A stretch of 64,000 nt of DNA from Watersipora subatra (GCF_963576615.1 NC_088714.1:496001-560000); one strand, 5' to 3'. Counted from the stretch's first letter, positions 1-11,976 are shown. A program made the numbers and translations. The notes: a model not told the origin generated them from the letters alone.

Positions 1-2050
1 ACATAGTTGGTTCATCACATGCTACACGGCAGCATTGTCAGCATGTTATCACTGATCACTACAGACTCGTTCTTGCTGATACCAACTCTGTATGCTATAG
101 AGAATATACTAATTGCACCAGTCAATATGTAGCTAGAACTATCAGTTTTATTTATTTACAAATTGTTACTGATTATAACTAAAATTTTTCACACTTGCTC
201 AACACCTACAACCTTTTAAACCAGCACAAATTGTTACATCATCAAATTCTATTCATAGTAAAGGGCAGTAAGAGTACATTATTTGTAGGTCATGAACTCT
301 GCACAAATTAGTCATGTCATAGATTTTGTTGAAATAGCGCATTCACATGCAACAACAGAAGCTGCTTTTTTTAAGATTAGGAAGTTGTTCTCCTCTGTTG
401 TCAGTTCTGATTACCAGACAGCCATCGCTGCCTGCTGCTTTATTAAAATAAAAGTTTTGTAGAATGTCAGCAGTTCAATGATGATGCTAATGCTGTATAC
501 TTACCAATTTGCTATTTAATTTCTGCTTTGAATTGAATTAGATTATTTAAGGCCAAAGAGTCTTGGACTTGTTAACAATTACATTGATAAAAGATGATAA
601 CTCATAAATCGCTACTAATTTTATTTTAGAATTTGACTTTGTTGAAACTAGCATCCAGAATGATATCATCATACTCCCTATTTCGCTGTCAGAGTAAATA
701 TTGCGAAATATACAACCATAAATATAAAAGGCCCCCAGACGGTACAAAATGTATGTGAGGATGTTAAATTTGCTTCTTGTTGTAACTAGTGACCAATTGA
801 GTTGTTACTTTGTGTTCAAGCAGATCTTTGGAAAAATTAATGAAAATTTTAGAAAAGTAAATTAGCACAGTTTGTTTCTCTACGGCTAGAATTGGGACTC
901 GCTGATTTCAAGGTGATCCTACTAACTTATGTAGAACTTACAACATTGTCAGCAGCTCATCCATAGACCTCTGAGTTGTGTGATCTGATATCATTAGTAG
1001 GCTGTTTAGTTTCAAATGAGCTGAAATATTATTTTGGGTGTGTTGACATAAAACATTCATTTTCCAGTTTGTAATTCATTGTAATTGTCAATATTAAAGA
1101 GATATGATTTGATTCTATCTGTTTGTAAAAACTTAACTCTGTTAGCCTTATGAAACGAAATCTTCAAAATCTGATAGAATGTTTCTCCACAAGCTCAACA
1201 AACAATTTCTCTTTTTCTGCGCTTTCTAATTTCAGTTCCTCAATCACTACTCTAACCAACTCTACTGACACTGCAAGGCCCAGTCTCATCCAGCGTTTTT
1301 GAGACTATGAAAATGACAGCAATCTCAGGACATACGCACTAGCACTACCCGACACACCGACTATCGACTCTATGACAAACACTAGGATCAACTTGATAAA
1401 TACTTGTATTTGGAATGAAGCAACTTAAGCTGACTCAACTACTTGTAACTATATACAGACATAGACTCTAGTAATAGACAAGATGACCCAGACTACGTAC
1501 ATTATACAGACTTTTTAGTACTTGGCCTCGCAGCTCCTACATGCCTGTTTTACTTCATTCCTAACATTTCTACTGTATTAAATATAACTACTGTTTATTC
1601 CCTCAACTAGTATAGTCTCTGTCTAACTAATCACCATGTGCTGCTCTTGATTATAAAACTGACATTTATCTACCTCAGGTACCTCAGAGAGTTGAATTAG
1701 AGCAAACAACAATGTCGAAAAGAAGCAGTTTGGATTAAAACCGAAGGTTCCAGAAGGTTCCAAAGAAATTATTTTAGCATGTAAGTTTGGTTTACTTCAA
1801 CGATTGAATTTAAAGAAATATCACAATTTGTAATGCAAAGTTCATAAAGTTATGCTAAAGGTTTTGTAAGCATAAGAACTTTGGTAGAACCTCCATATAC
1901 TAGTATAACTAGTAGCATAAGAGGGAAGTTGGTGCCGTAAGCCTCAGATGCGTCAGGTTCTTTGCGGGGAGGGCAGGTACAATCCCATTAGTTCATTGGG
2001 AACCTTAGCTAATTTTATCTGAACATCAGTCTGAGTATACTAACGTTCAC

Positions 2051-2109
2051 TTTTTGTGGAGCAGTAGTCAAGACTGTAGGTTGCAGTCTTGACTACTGCT
2101 CGGCAAAAA
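2051..2109. repeat. Long inverted repeat (hairpin), spacer before copy A
   Basis: Two arms of about 25 bases separated by a 9-base loop. The inner 17 bases of each arm (GAGCAGTAGTCAAGACT and its complement) pair perfectly in this copy, and outer T and A tracts extend the stem with one mismatch and one wobble pair. The same element precedes the 17/18-bp repeat in all five complete spacers. Confidence 0.85.
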
Positions 2110-2172
2110 ATGGTAAACCAGAAGACCCAGGTAACCATAAGACCCAGGTAAACCGTAACAACCAGGTAAACC
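2110..2172. repeat. 17/18-bp tandem repeat (about 3 copies)
   Basis: Short direct repeat with unit close to AACCATAAGACCCAGGT, directly after the hairpin. It has about three copies here against about nine in the spacers before copies E and F, so it varies in number between units. Confidence 0.75.
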
Positions 2173-2969
2173 ATAAGAACCCTATAGTAAAACCAGCAAG
2201 AAAGTAGTACTATCATGAAAGAAAGTTTGTTATGGAAAAGGATAAGTAAGGAATGATATAATAGGACATGAATATTGAAACAGATCAGGTGATACGAGTA
2301 AAAAGAGCAGGTATCATTGTGAACGGTAGCACACACGGACATACAAGGCTACTGGCATAGAAGTATAGAGTGACGGAGGAATGATGAAAGGAAAGATATG
2401 GAATTTGATGAGAGAACTGAGAAAGCAGTGAGGACATTCTGTTGATGAAGTGTTTATAGCATTAGGACCATGTAGGTCTTTAGGGGTTGCGCACTGCATA
2501 GATTAGGGATTAAAAAGCATTGATTGCAACAGCACGAATAACAAAGCAAGCACCTGCGTCACCTGTCTAGTTGCTGCAATCTAATTCCAGTTAGGTAAAC
2601 ACTGAAATAATAATATTGTAATAATGTTAATATCCGGTATTTGGCATTTCTTGGAAGAGCAAGTGTGTGAGGAGGGTCTTTGAGTATAATTAATTCGGTT
2701 GAAAATGAAATGTTTGTAGTTTTCACTTTGATAGTGTTACAGCCATGAAATTAAGTAATAGAAATTGAATTTCTAATAAATGTGAGGCTGCAACTGCCGA
2801 GGTGAATAGAAATAGAATAGAGATATTTGAGCTCTTTACCCGTCAAGTCTTTATGCATTTCTTTATTATCTTTTCTCATGTTGAAGTTGAGGCTTACAGA
2901 AGGCGTCACGCGACTACCGGTCTACTATAGCGCCCATGAGAACTGGTTGTTAGCCTAGCGTAGTGCTTC

Positions 2970-3836
2970 CACACTGGCCCAACCAGGTGTCACCACTCTA
3001 TGGACTGACACACCCAGGTGTCACCACTCTATGGACTGGCACACTCAGGTGTCACCACTCTATGGACTGGCACACTCAGGTGTCACCACTCTATAGACTG
3101 GCACACTCAGGTGTCACCACTCTAAGGACTGGCACACTCAAGTGTCACCACTCTATGGACTGGCACACTCAGGTGTCACCACTCTATGGACTGGCACACT
3201 CAGGTGTCACCACTCTATGGACTGGCACACTCAGGTGTCACCCATCTATGGACTGGCACACTCAGGTGTCACCACCCCATGGACTGGCACACTCAGGTGT
3301 CACCACTCTATGGACTGGCACACTCAGGTGTCACCACTCTATGGACTGGCACACTCAGATGTCACCACTCTATGGACTGGCACACTCAGGTGTCACCACT
3401 TTATGGACTGGCACACTCAGGTGTCACCACTCTATGGACTGGCACACTCAGGTGTCACCACTCTATGGACTGGCACACTCAGGTGTCACCACTCCATGGA
3501 CTGGCACACTCAGGTGTCACCACTCTATGGACTGGCACACTCAGGTGTCACCACTCTATGGACTGGCACACTCAGGTGTCACCACTCTATAGACTGGCAC
3601 ACTCAGGTGTCACCACTCTATGGACTGGCACACTCAGGTGTCACCACTCTATAGACTGGCACACTCGGGTGTCACCACTCTATGGACTGGCACACTCAGG
3701 CGTCACCACTCTATGGACTGGCACACTCAGGTGTCACCACTCTATGGACTGGCCCACTCAGGTGTCACTATACTATAGACTGGCACACTCAGGTGTCACT
3801 ATACTATAGACTGGCACACCCAGGTGTGATGATACT
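2970..3836. repeat. 31-bp minisatellite, about 28 copies (unit A)
   Basis: Tandem array of a 31-bp monomer that starts TATGGACTGGCACACTCAGG and ends in a GTGTCACCACTC-like stretch. Most monomers differ by zero to two bases; the common variants are CCCACC for CACACTC and AGATG for AGGTG. Each standard monomer contains the E-box CAGGTG and the short inverted repeat GGTG-T-CACC. It lies about 1.2 kb upstream of the TATA box of copy A. As 31 is not a multiple of 3 and the monomer has no stop in any frame, it creates long but meaningless open frames. Confidence 0.95.
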
Positions 3837-3958
3837 ATGTAAACTCAGTATTTATTACTTTCAACTGACTCTTGTAAATACTCTCTACTACTTTTCTCTC
3901 CTACTTATCCTCATCCATATTCATATCTGACACTGTTTTTATATTCCTAATATTCTGA

Positions 3959-4065
3959 AGCTAAAACTCCTGCTGTCAGTAGTATCACTGCACATTGTAG
4001 CCAGATACGCGTATACGCAGGTATAACTTTCCAACCTGCATTCATTGCCATTGGCTGTCAAGATA
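3959..4065. other. Insertion of about 107 bp specific to unit A
   Basis: The flanking sequence is nearly identical to the spacer before copy E (around 46860-46880), but that spacer and the others lack this segment. An AAACTC-like motif occurs at both ends, which could be a short target-site duplication. It contains the 10-base palindrome GCGTATACGC. No coding potential or known element is recognised. Confidence 0.6.
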
Positions 4066-5048
4066 AACTCTCTAATATATAGTCTCAGTTAGAGAATACA
4101 AAAGTTTCTCTCAAATTTGGTAAAAATTGTTTGTTTTATTAAGTTTCAGCAACTAAGCAGAAATCAAGTTAAATTGTACTATTTTGTAAGTCTAACATTG
4201 ATAGTATTGCAGTCATGAAATTAAGTTACCAAAATTACCAACTCGATGTAAGGCTACAATAGCCTGTGTTTCCAGAGACAGCTCTGTCTTGTTTAGTAAT
4301 TGGAAACATATACATGTATAACATGATTGTTATTATTAGCTTAAATGAACCAATCAGATAAGTATAAAATTCGAGAAATGACAATAGCCAGCAGGTGTCA
4401 CAATTGCCAGTATGTGTTAATAGTAAAACTAAAGATCTACTGAGTGCTATGACTGGTGAACTTACATATGGCAAAAGTAAATATTATGTGACAATTTGCT
4501 TTTCTGAAGAACAGTTTATCGAGCTCTTACCTGCATTGATTAGGATGCTTTCCTAGTCTTTACCTGCGTCACTTCCTCTAACTGTCTAGTGTCTACACAC
4601 CAGCTTGGAAATTCCTACTTGTTCTCCTCACATATTTAAAATGCTAAACTAGGAGGGCTGACCTAAGGGGTGACATCATACCTCACACAAAAAAAGGGTT
4701 TCCTGCGTATTTTCAGCCAGTTTGTAACCCTGAGCCAGCTAGCACAGGAATATCGTCAGTCACACTTTCGCAATGGTGAACTTTGTCATGTTTTTAAAAA
4801 GCTACTTAAAATCCTGATTAATGATGTCCTATATAGTTTGTCTAGCAACATGTAGTTGGAGTTCTTCCACCTGTCATAGGAAGAGATAGAGTAAGGATGA
4901 TTAATGTTAAATATAGGGGTGGATTAAGTCATATTTTTGCAAAAGACTACCAATTTAACAGAATCTACTCGTGTCTATAAATATATTAACAACTCCTACA
5001 TCAACAGGCTTACATCCACCCCTTTTTCACTCATCACACACACTCTAG

Positions 5049-5056
5049 TATAAAAG
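5049..5056 (+). promoter_or_regulatory. TATA box of copy A
   Basis: TATAAAAG lies 69 bp before the ATG and is conserved at the same distance in copies A, B, D, E and F. A start site about 30 bp downstream would give a 5' UTR of about 40 bases. The sequence around it is among the better conserved spacer segments. Confidence 0.75.
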
Positions 5057-5117
5057 CAAGGAGCCATACAGCTGATGACATTATCAAATAGACACACCAA
5101 GTAACACACAAGCAAAA

Positions 5118-8100
5118 ATGGGATCTCTAAAATATTTTTTCCATTCGTAAGTACCATCTCTGAGACAGTCTAGAGAGATCAGTTATAAATAATGTCTACT
5201 TCTGTTATTAATTATCACATGTGAATACATTTTAGTATCTTCATTCTGTGTTATGGTGAGATGGTGGTTACATCTGCTGCACTTTGTTGTAGGTTACTAA
5301 TAGCAGAAGTACTTCTACTGACTCTGAACATACAGGTAGGTCCAGATTTCAAATTCTATTGACTCTGCTGCGGCCTCAACTATAATTTACCACTTCCATG
5401 TCATAAACACATATCCATCTGTCCTATATACTTATATATTGGCTACCTATTATAGTATAAACCTATTGGTATATGTTTTGTAGGTCACAATATCACAAGG
5501 GTATGTATACTTTGGAGAACCATATTACTCTAATCAACTGGTATCAACGTTATGAGAGGTTTCGGGTTGCATGATGATTCTCAGTGTAAATACCTGTAGA
5601 TGACACTTTGGTGAAGGTGCTACATTGCTGCTGATGCTGCCGTGTATGGTAGGGACTATCATCATTACTATTAGTCATAGTTCTTCTGTGTTTTGTAGAA
5701 CATCAGATGGAGAACGTAACATTACAGGTAAGCAGTGATTCTTTCTTTTCCTACTATCAACAAATACAATATCAATTTTATCATGCGCTGCCGTATAAGA
5801 ATAGCTGCCGGTTCAGCAGAATCTTAGCATTTTTAACTAAATATTCAGTTAGATTAATTGGTTAGCAAATTGTCAACCCGAGTCTATCCATTTGCATTCA
5901 TATTATTTGTTGACAGCTGAGATGATTGAGAGAGAACGAGCTGAGAAAAGATTCAGCAATACGATATTTAGCCGTAGCACCGGAAATGAGTTCATCGACA
6001 ATTCAAATGCCTCTTCGTCAGCACAAACAGATGCTGCCATACTAAGGAGCATCGTTGATCAGTGAGTGCATTTCTTTATATCCATGACGTTCATAGGGGT
6101 CTTCAGTGAGATGATCAGAGAGGTGTTCATAGAGGTGTTCATAGATCTTCCTAGAGGTCTTCATAGAGTTATTCAGAGTGGTCTTCATAGAAGTGTTCGG
6201 TATATAGAAATAGAGTGGTGTTGGTTATAAGCCTTCAGAACATTCAACATCAACTGGTTTCGAATCTGTTTGGCTGTCTCTGACTCTTTGGTAAAGAAGG
6301 TACAACTTTTATATTCTTGTAGGACTGGAATCAATGTAACAACAAGTTTTGATGCTAATGGCAATCCAGTTGATCCAGGTGAGTCTTTCACTCAAAAAAC
6401 TAAAATTATTCTTATGTTAATAAACTGAAGTTTATGATCGAAATACCTCCTAAGCAAGATCTAAACCCTCTGACAACATTTATTTACAGAAGTAATGCAG
6501 GTGTCAGCCGAGCTACGTACATCTTGTGAATATGACCAAGCCAACTCACTGCCTTGCAGCAGTGGCTATAGAGAGCCAACAGCGAGATGTACAAATAGGC
6601 AAGAAGGCAGAAAAACATGGGGAATGTCTGGAACTCCATACACCAGAATTCTACCCGCTGCTTACCAAGATGGTACGTACCATTTTCCTTCTTAACTAAA
6701 GTTTCTTTTTAACTTTGATATTATTAGAATGTTAGGCTATTTGAATTAGTTATATATTGTAAGTTTACCTTTTTATGATTGGGCAATTTTCTACCCAATC
6801 AAACTGTTCAATGTCTACCGTACAATTTTTCAGGTGTCAGTGATCTTCGTAAACTCGAACACTTTTCCCGACAACCTCTGGCTTCCCCAAGAACAATCTC
6901 GACAACAGTAACTACCACTGAATTAATTCTGGACTTTGAGGGGTTCAATGCTGAGATCATGCAGTGGGGTCAATTCACAGCCCACGAGTTCACTCATCTC
7001 TCTGAAGTAGAACGTAAGTTTGACTCGTTGTGTGAAATATATAGAAAGCTTACAATCATAGTAGGTTAAGATCAATTTCAATGTTTTGAGTAAACTTGTC
7101 TTAACATTTTGTGTGACTTACTTTCAACGCATAATCTGCTGATTAGTAGATACATAACTGGAAACATGAAGCTTGTTGCATTACTGAGGAGCAAAATATT
7201 TTATCACAATTTTAGAAGAAACCGAGTGCTGCCCTGATCACATATTCGCGTCAAGAAATGGAACCACAGTGCAGCCGACAGAAGAAGACTTGGAGGCTAT
7301 CAGACAGGAGTTAAAGGAAACTAAAAAAGATGTATGCATGCAAGTGGAGACAAAGAATGACACTCACTACGGAGGGTATCTTTGTATGACTCAACGACGC
7401 TCTAGCCCCGCCCCTTTGCACGACTGCTCTTTAGGTATGTCCATTTTACAACTCGTGGCCTTGAACTTTCATAGCATTCTCTCAGTGAAAGTTTCCTGAA
7501 TTACGCGAATAATAAGCTTCATTTCTGTAGCTCAGAACTTACTTCTAGGTAGAGGGACAGAGGCAAACCTGATTTTCCTTGAGTTTATCGTTCAAATTGG
7601 TTGTATATCAACATGCGTGGTGCTTGTTACAGGTCCAAGACAGCAGATGAACAGTATTACTCATGTCTTCGACGCATCTGCCATCTATGGCAGTTCTCAA
7701 GAGGAGCTAGACAGTCTCAGAGATTCTACAGGTGGAAAAATGAAAACCCAGACTGTTAATGGTACAATACTACCCCCACCAGATAATAGCAGGTGTCCTG
7801 TGGCACGAAAGGCTGCTAACAAATGTCCATTTCTTGGAGGAGATACAAGGATTAATACGACTCGTGAGTACTTGTTATAACACTACTAACTTGCTGAAAT
7901 ACTCTTCTCACCTGAAGCTAGTTCTGTGATATTTAACCATGTAAACTATATATTTAAATTCTCTTACAGCCAACCTGGTCTCAACTCATACGGCCTTCCT
8001 TGTCAAGCACAACCAGATAGCCGAGAGACTGAGCAGCATCAACCCTCACTGGGACCATGAACGTCTCTTCCAGGTTAGTTACTAGCAGCTTCTGACAACC

Positions 8101-10686
8101 TTATTTGATGTACATTCGATATGTAATCATTAACTCAGCAACAATGCTACAAATATTGATGTCTTTGTGGGGCAACTTAATAATTTTTGGTTCAGTAAAC
8201 GCATGTCTTATGTTTGTCTAGGAATATGTTTGTCTCATATTCCTAAAATATATATTCCTAAAATATATATTTTAGGAATATGAGTAAGCAATTCCTAAAA
8301 TAAGTTAAACTTTTCTACAGGAAACGAGGAAGATTATATCAGGTATCCAAAGCAGCACACACTACTATGAATATCTTCCACTCATCATTGGCAATGAGAC
8401 AATAAGCAAGTACGAGTTGAACAACTACACAGGATTTGACCATGAAGTCAACCCTTCCTCACTGTAAGTGTCATTCTAAATGTACTCTCAGTTACTTCTA
8501 CTTAGTTCAGGAGGGGCACTTCATCACCACCCTCAATGACCTACATGTAGGGTCCTCAGGCTATAACTACTTGCTTGCTTAATAAAGCTCTTTAAATTGT
8601 TCAGTTCCAAATCAGATCCTATGTGACACAATACATATGAGTTTATAACAGAATGACATTGCCTTTGCTTACAGGAATGAGTTGGCACACGCAGCTTTCA
8701 GATTCGGACATTCGACAGTAGGTGGCAGGTTCTCCGTTCTCAAAGATGATGGTTCAGAAGACTTCTTAGACCTTACACAGAACTTCAACAATCCTGATCT
8801 TCTCTATGATGGAGGTGAGATCTCATACTGACTGACATATTTATCAACTAGTAGATGCGGATGGCACTACAGGAAGTTGATAGTGATAGCTAATTATACC
8901 GCTTAATTTATCCCTTCTAATAATAGTCATTCATGTTACAGGTTACCAGCAGTGTCTTAAAGGTCTACAGAAAGATGTACCATGGTTGGTTGACAGGAAC
9001 TACCCAGTAGCAGTGAGTATTTTCTTTATAGACATCTAGTACCTCTATTTATGTCAAGTTCATTGCAATCAGCTGTCTATTGCCATACAATGGTTGCGAC
9101 CTCGTCCAAACCTGACAGTTTGCTCTTGAATATTTAGATGAGAGACACCCTGTTTGCTGTCAAAAAGGATATCGTTTCATTGAACATCAACAGAGGAAGA
9201 GATCATGGTTTTCCCCCTTACGTGGCATACAGGTATGGTAGAGCTCAGTGGTGTTTCTCTCAATACCAATAGTCTGTTTATTCATAAATGTCTCTATTAC
9301 CATCTCAACCAACACCTTGACCTCTCTTTTTACTTCATATTGAGACAGAGCTATAAAATAATAGATGTAAATATTTAGATAATAAACAAGTAGAATATAA
9401 GAATTCACTATACTGCTAAGTCGATAGACAAGATACTCCTTCTATACATGACATTGTCTTATTTTATTATAGACGTCACTATGGGCTGAGTATTCCACGA
9501 ACATTTGAAGATCTCAAGGACACACACCCTGAAGAAGTTGTAGAGGCCCTACGTAAAGTTTATACAACTGTCACTGATGTAGAACTCTATATCGGAGGTA
9601 AATAACTACATCATTCACTTATTCGGCTGTAAAGTCATCACTGAGTATGACCAGTGGTCCATTTTATTGGCTTTGGTTCAGAATAATCATAAAGTTTTAA
9701 CTAACTTTTAGGTATCACAGAAAAGCCACTCACCGGAGCTTCTGTCGGAGAACTCTTTGCCAATATCATAGGTGATGGATTTGCCAGAATTAGGAATGGA
9801 GACAGACTCTTTTTTGAAAGCCCAGAGAGCGGCCTCACTCAAGGTAAATATATTCACCTCTAGTTTCTCCTCAGTTTTTAGTTTTGATATTATCACTTTA
9901 GATTTGTCCTCTCATTGTTCACAAAATTCAAAAAATGTGAGCTAGATTATACAACTATTGGAGATGAAAAGTACAAGTTTACATAGAAAGGTGATGACTA
10001 ACTTTGCTCTAGAGTAACTGAGTCTAACCATCCTAAGTCTTCTGATATTTACTGCTCTCACGGCTCTCCTTTTTCTCTTGCAGCTCAAATAGACAGCATC
10101 AAGGGATACAAATACAACAAGTTCTTATGTGACATCGGAGGCATGGCTAACATAAGCAGCAACGCTTTCATCATCGCTGGACGGTGAGTCGATTTTATCT
10201 TTTAAAATGCTGTCGAGAATGTTGACATCATAGCATACAGCCTGTGAGCCACAATACTCTATGCAGTCATTTTTATTGTTGTTTGTTTGAATTACAGAAA
10301 AGGAGCGACTACAGTTGAATGTGACAGCCTTCCAGAACTTGACTTGGAGCTCTGGAGAGAAAACACTCAGTCACCCCCTCAGTGCAATTGGAGGGTTACT
10401 AACGAAGGACCCTGTTGCTTTGGTAGGTTACTGTCTCACTTACCCACAAATCTTCTGCTGAATTTGCAACACGAGAAACCATTCTGTTTTCTACCAAATA
10501 AACAGAGTCTAACTGGACATGATCCGTTTTGTAGGCAGCCAAACTTTGACAAGAACCTGTGAAGGAGATGTCGGTTGCCTCTGTGAAGGCTCTGATACCA
10601 TCGAGGAACCATGCACTTGTGTCACGCCTGACTGTGTGAAGAGTTTATGGCGCAGATGTTTAAGCAAGCTGAGAGAGAGATGGTAG
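5118..10686 (+). CDS. Secreted animal heme peroxidase, copy A (20 exons, intact)
   Basis: Peroxidasin/myeloperoxidase-superfamily enzyme, 772 codons. Exons: 5118-5146, 5293-5335, 5484-5500, 5699-5727, 5917-6061, 6323-6378, 6490-6672, 6834-7013, 7216-7434, 7633-7863, 7970-8073, 8321-8463, 8675-8814, 8942-9012, 9138-9232, 9473-9597, 9712-9843, 10084-10183, 10298-10422, 10535-10686; all junctions are GT-AG and in phase. Residues 1-24 form a hydrophobic signal peptide. The peroxidase domain covers about 110-690: MQWGQFTAHEF with distal His218, FDASAIYGSS (calcium loop and YGS motif), GGDTRIN with Arg373, FRFGH with proximal His472, and NINRGRDHG. The usual heme-bonding Asp and Glu are Ala217 and Thr376. 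Residues about 700-772 are Cys-rich and resemble a thrombospondin type 1 repeat. Several N-glycosylation motifs fit secretion. Substrate unknown; peroxide-driven oxidation in the matrix or defence is inferred from the family. Confidence 0.92.
8220..8283. repeat. AT-rich palindromic insertion in intron 11 of copy A
   Basis: Copies B, D, E and F lack this stretch of about 60 bp. It includes a perfect 30-base palindrome at 8252-8281 (half-site ATATTCCTAAAATAT) and a second direct copy of the half-site to its left. It lies inside an intron and does not touch the splice sites. Confidence 0.8.
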
Positions 10687-11179
10687 AGAGACCAGAATAT
10701 TCATGCTAATCCATCTACTGCCTTCCGTGCCATCATCTTGTACCTTATATACAATTTTTTACTGCAGTAAAAGTTTGTTGAACTAAAGGTTTTATTTTTT
10801 TAGAATACGCAAAGTTACTTAGTGTAGACAAATAGAAATAATTTTGTATAAGAGAATCGTACCTAGGCCAACCGCAATGCCACCATTTCTTAACTCAGTT
10901 GTATCTCATTGCTCAAAAAAGACATTTCTTTCCCATACAAATCATAGGTGATTGATATTTGAGTGCTTTATATCTCTATGACCAAATCTAGCAGAATATA
11001 TTTTTACACATCATTATGTCTATTGTAAGTTGTTCACTTACCCTCTCATTCATGTTCATAATTATTTATTACCTGTTTATAAAGCAATTATATATTATTG
11101 TTTTATTGTTTTTGGCTCAAGACCTCATCCTGTGATTTTATCAGTAATATGTTTCTTGTACCAACGATGATAGGTCATC

Positions 11180-11185
11180 AATAAA
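11180..11185 (+). promoter_or_regulatory. Candidate poly(A) signal, copy A
   Basis: AATAAA about 490 bp after the stop codon, conserved after copies A, B, C and E. No closer canonical AATAAA was found, so the 3' UTR may be about 0.5 kb, or a variant signal nearer the stop may be used. Confidence 0.4.
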
Positions 11186-11932
11186 CTATAATATTACTCT
11201 AAAGTCTCCTGACCCGAGCTTGTTTACCATTCATATAATCATCTTATTATCTAACTAGGCTCTTGTGTAGAACATAGTTGGTTCATCACATGGGTACGGC
11301 AGCATTGTCAGCATGTTATCACTGATCACTACAGACTCTCCTTTGCTGATACCAACTCTGTATGCTATAGAGAATATACTAATTGCACCAATTAATATGT
11401 AGTTAGGAGGATCAATTATATTCATTCATAACCTGTTATTGATTCTAGCTAAATTTTTTTACACTTGCTCAACACCTACAACATTTTAAACCAGCACAAA
11501 TTGTTACATCATCAAATTCTAATCATAATAAAGGGCAATAAGAGTACATTATTTATAGGTCATGAACTCTGCACAAATCGGTGATGTTAAAGTTCTTGTT
11601 GAAATAGCCCATTCACTCGTACCAACAGAAGCTGCCTTTCTTAAGATTAGGAAGTTGTTGCCAGTTCTGATTACCAGACTGTAACCGCTGCCCGCTGCTT
11701 TCTTCAAATATAAGTTTTGTAGAAAGTCAGCAGTTCAATACTGATGCTAAAGCTGCTTACTTACAATTTTGCTACTTAACTTCTGTTTTTAATTGAGTTG
11801 TTAGATTATTTTAGGCCGAAGACTCGTGGACTTGTTAATAATGACATTGATAAGAGATGATAACTCATAAACCTCTACCAATTTTATTTTAGAGTTAGTT
11901 GAGATTTATGATTTATGATCTCTTATGATTTC

Positions 11933-11976
11933 TGATATAATTCTGGATGCTGAAACTAGCATCCAGAATGATATCA
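11933..11976. repeat. 44-bp inverted repeat, A-B spacer
   Basis: Stem of 19 pairs with one mismatch (inner arm ATTCTGGATGCT) around a 6-base loop, GAAACT. Present also at 33649-33692, 44162-44205 and 54670-54713. The leftmost spacer of the window has only the loop and right arm. Confidence 0.85.

Larger units (their letters stand above)
1..5048. other. Spacer upstream of peroxidase copy A (window starts inside a repeat unit)
   Basis: No gene is seen here. The first bases match the sequence about 590 bp after the stop codons of copies A, B, C and E, so this is the 3' flank and spacer of a further unit to the left. The opening shares a variant with the spacer after copy E (around 54008) rather than those after A, B and C. 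It holds only the right arm of the inverted repeat found in other spacers (about 644-668), the long inverted repeat at 2051-2109, a short 17/18-bp repeat, the longest 31-bp minisatellite (2970-3836) and a unit-specific insertion at about 3959-4065. Short reading frames are not conserved between units. Confidence 0.8.

Noticed and set aside
2970-3836. Possible CRISPR-like array
   Set aside because: The monomers are directly joined with no unique spacers, and the context is an animal genome.
2963-3930. Long + strand reading frames with a repeated MDWHTQVSPLYGLAHS-type peptide, also in the other minisatellites
   Set aside because: They come from a 31-bp non-coding repeat with no stop in any frame; three monomers make 31 codons in each frame. 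The frames differ in length between units and have no conserved start.
4670-4855. 61-residue + strand frame in the spacer, identical at 47475 and 58021
   Set aside because: It is the same only because the DNA is nearly identical there; it is not open in the matching parts of units B and D, and no domain is recognised.
6087-6200. Degenerate TTCATAGAGG-type repeats in intron 5, seen in all units with exon 5
   Set aside because: A short imperfect repeat of about 12-15 bp in an intron, noted but too irregular to list as an element.
9187-9408. 73-residue - strand frame in intron 15, repeated in copies A to D
   Set aside because: It is antisense to an exon and intron, low in complexity, and not open in copies E and F.
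10287-10562. 91-residue frame across the end of copy A, repeated in the other units
   Set aside because: It reads from exon 19 through intron 19 into exon 20; the clean GT-AG junctions and phase support splicing instead.
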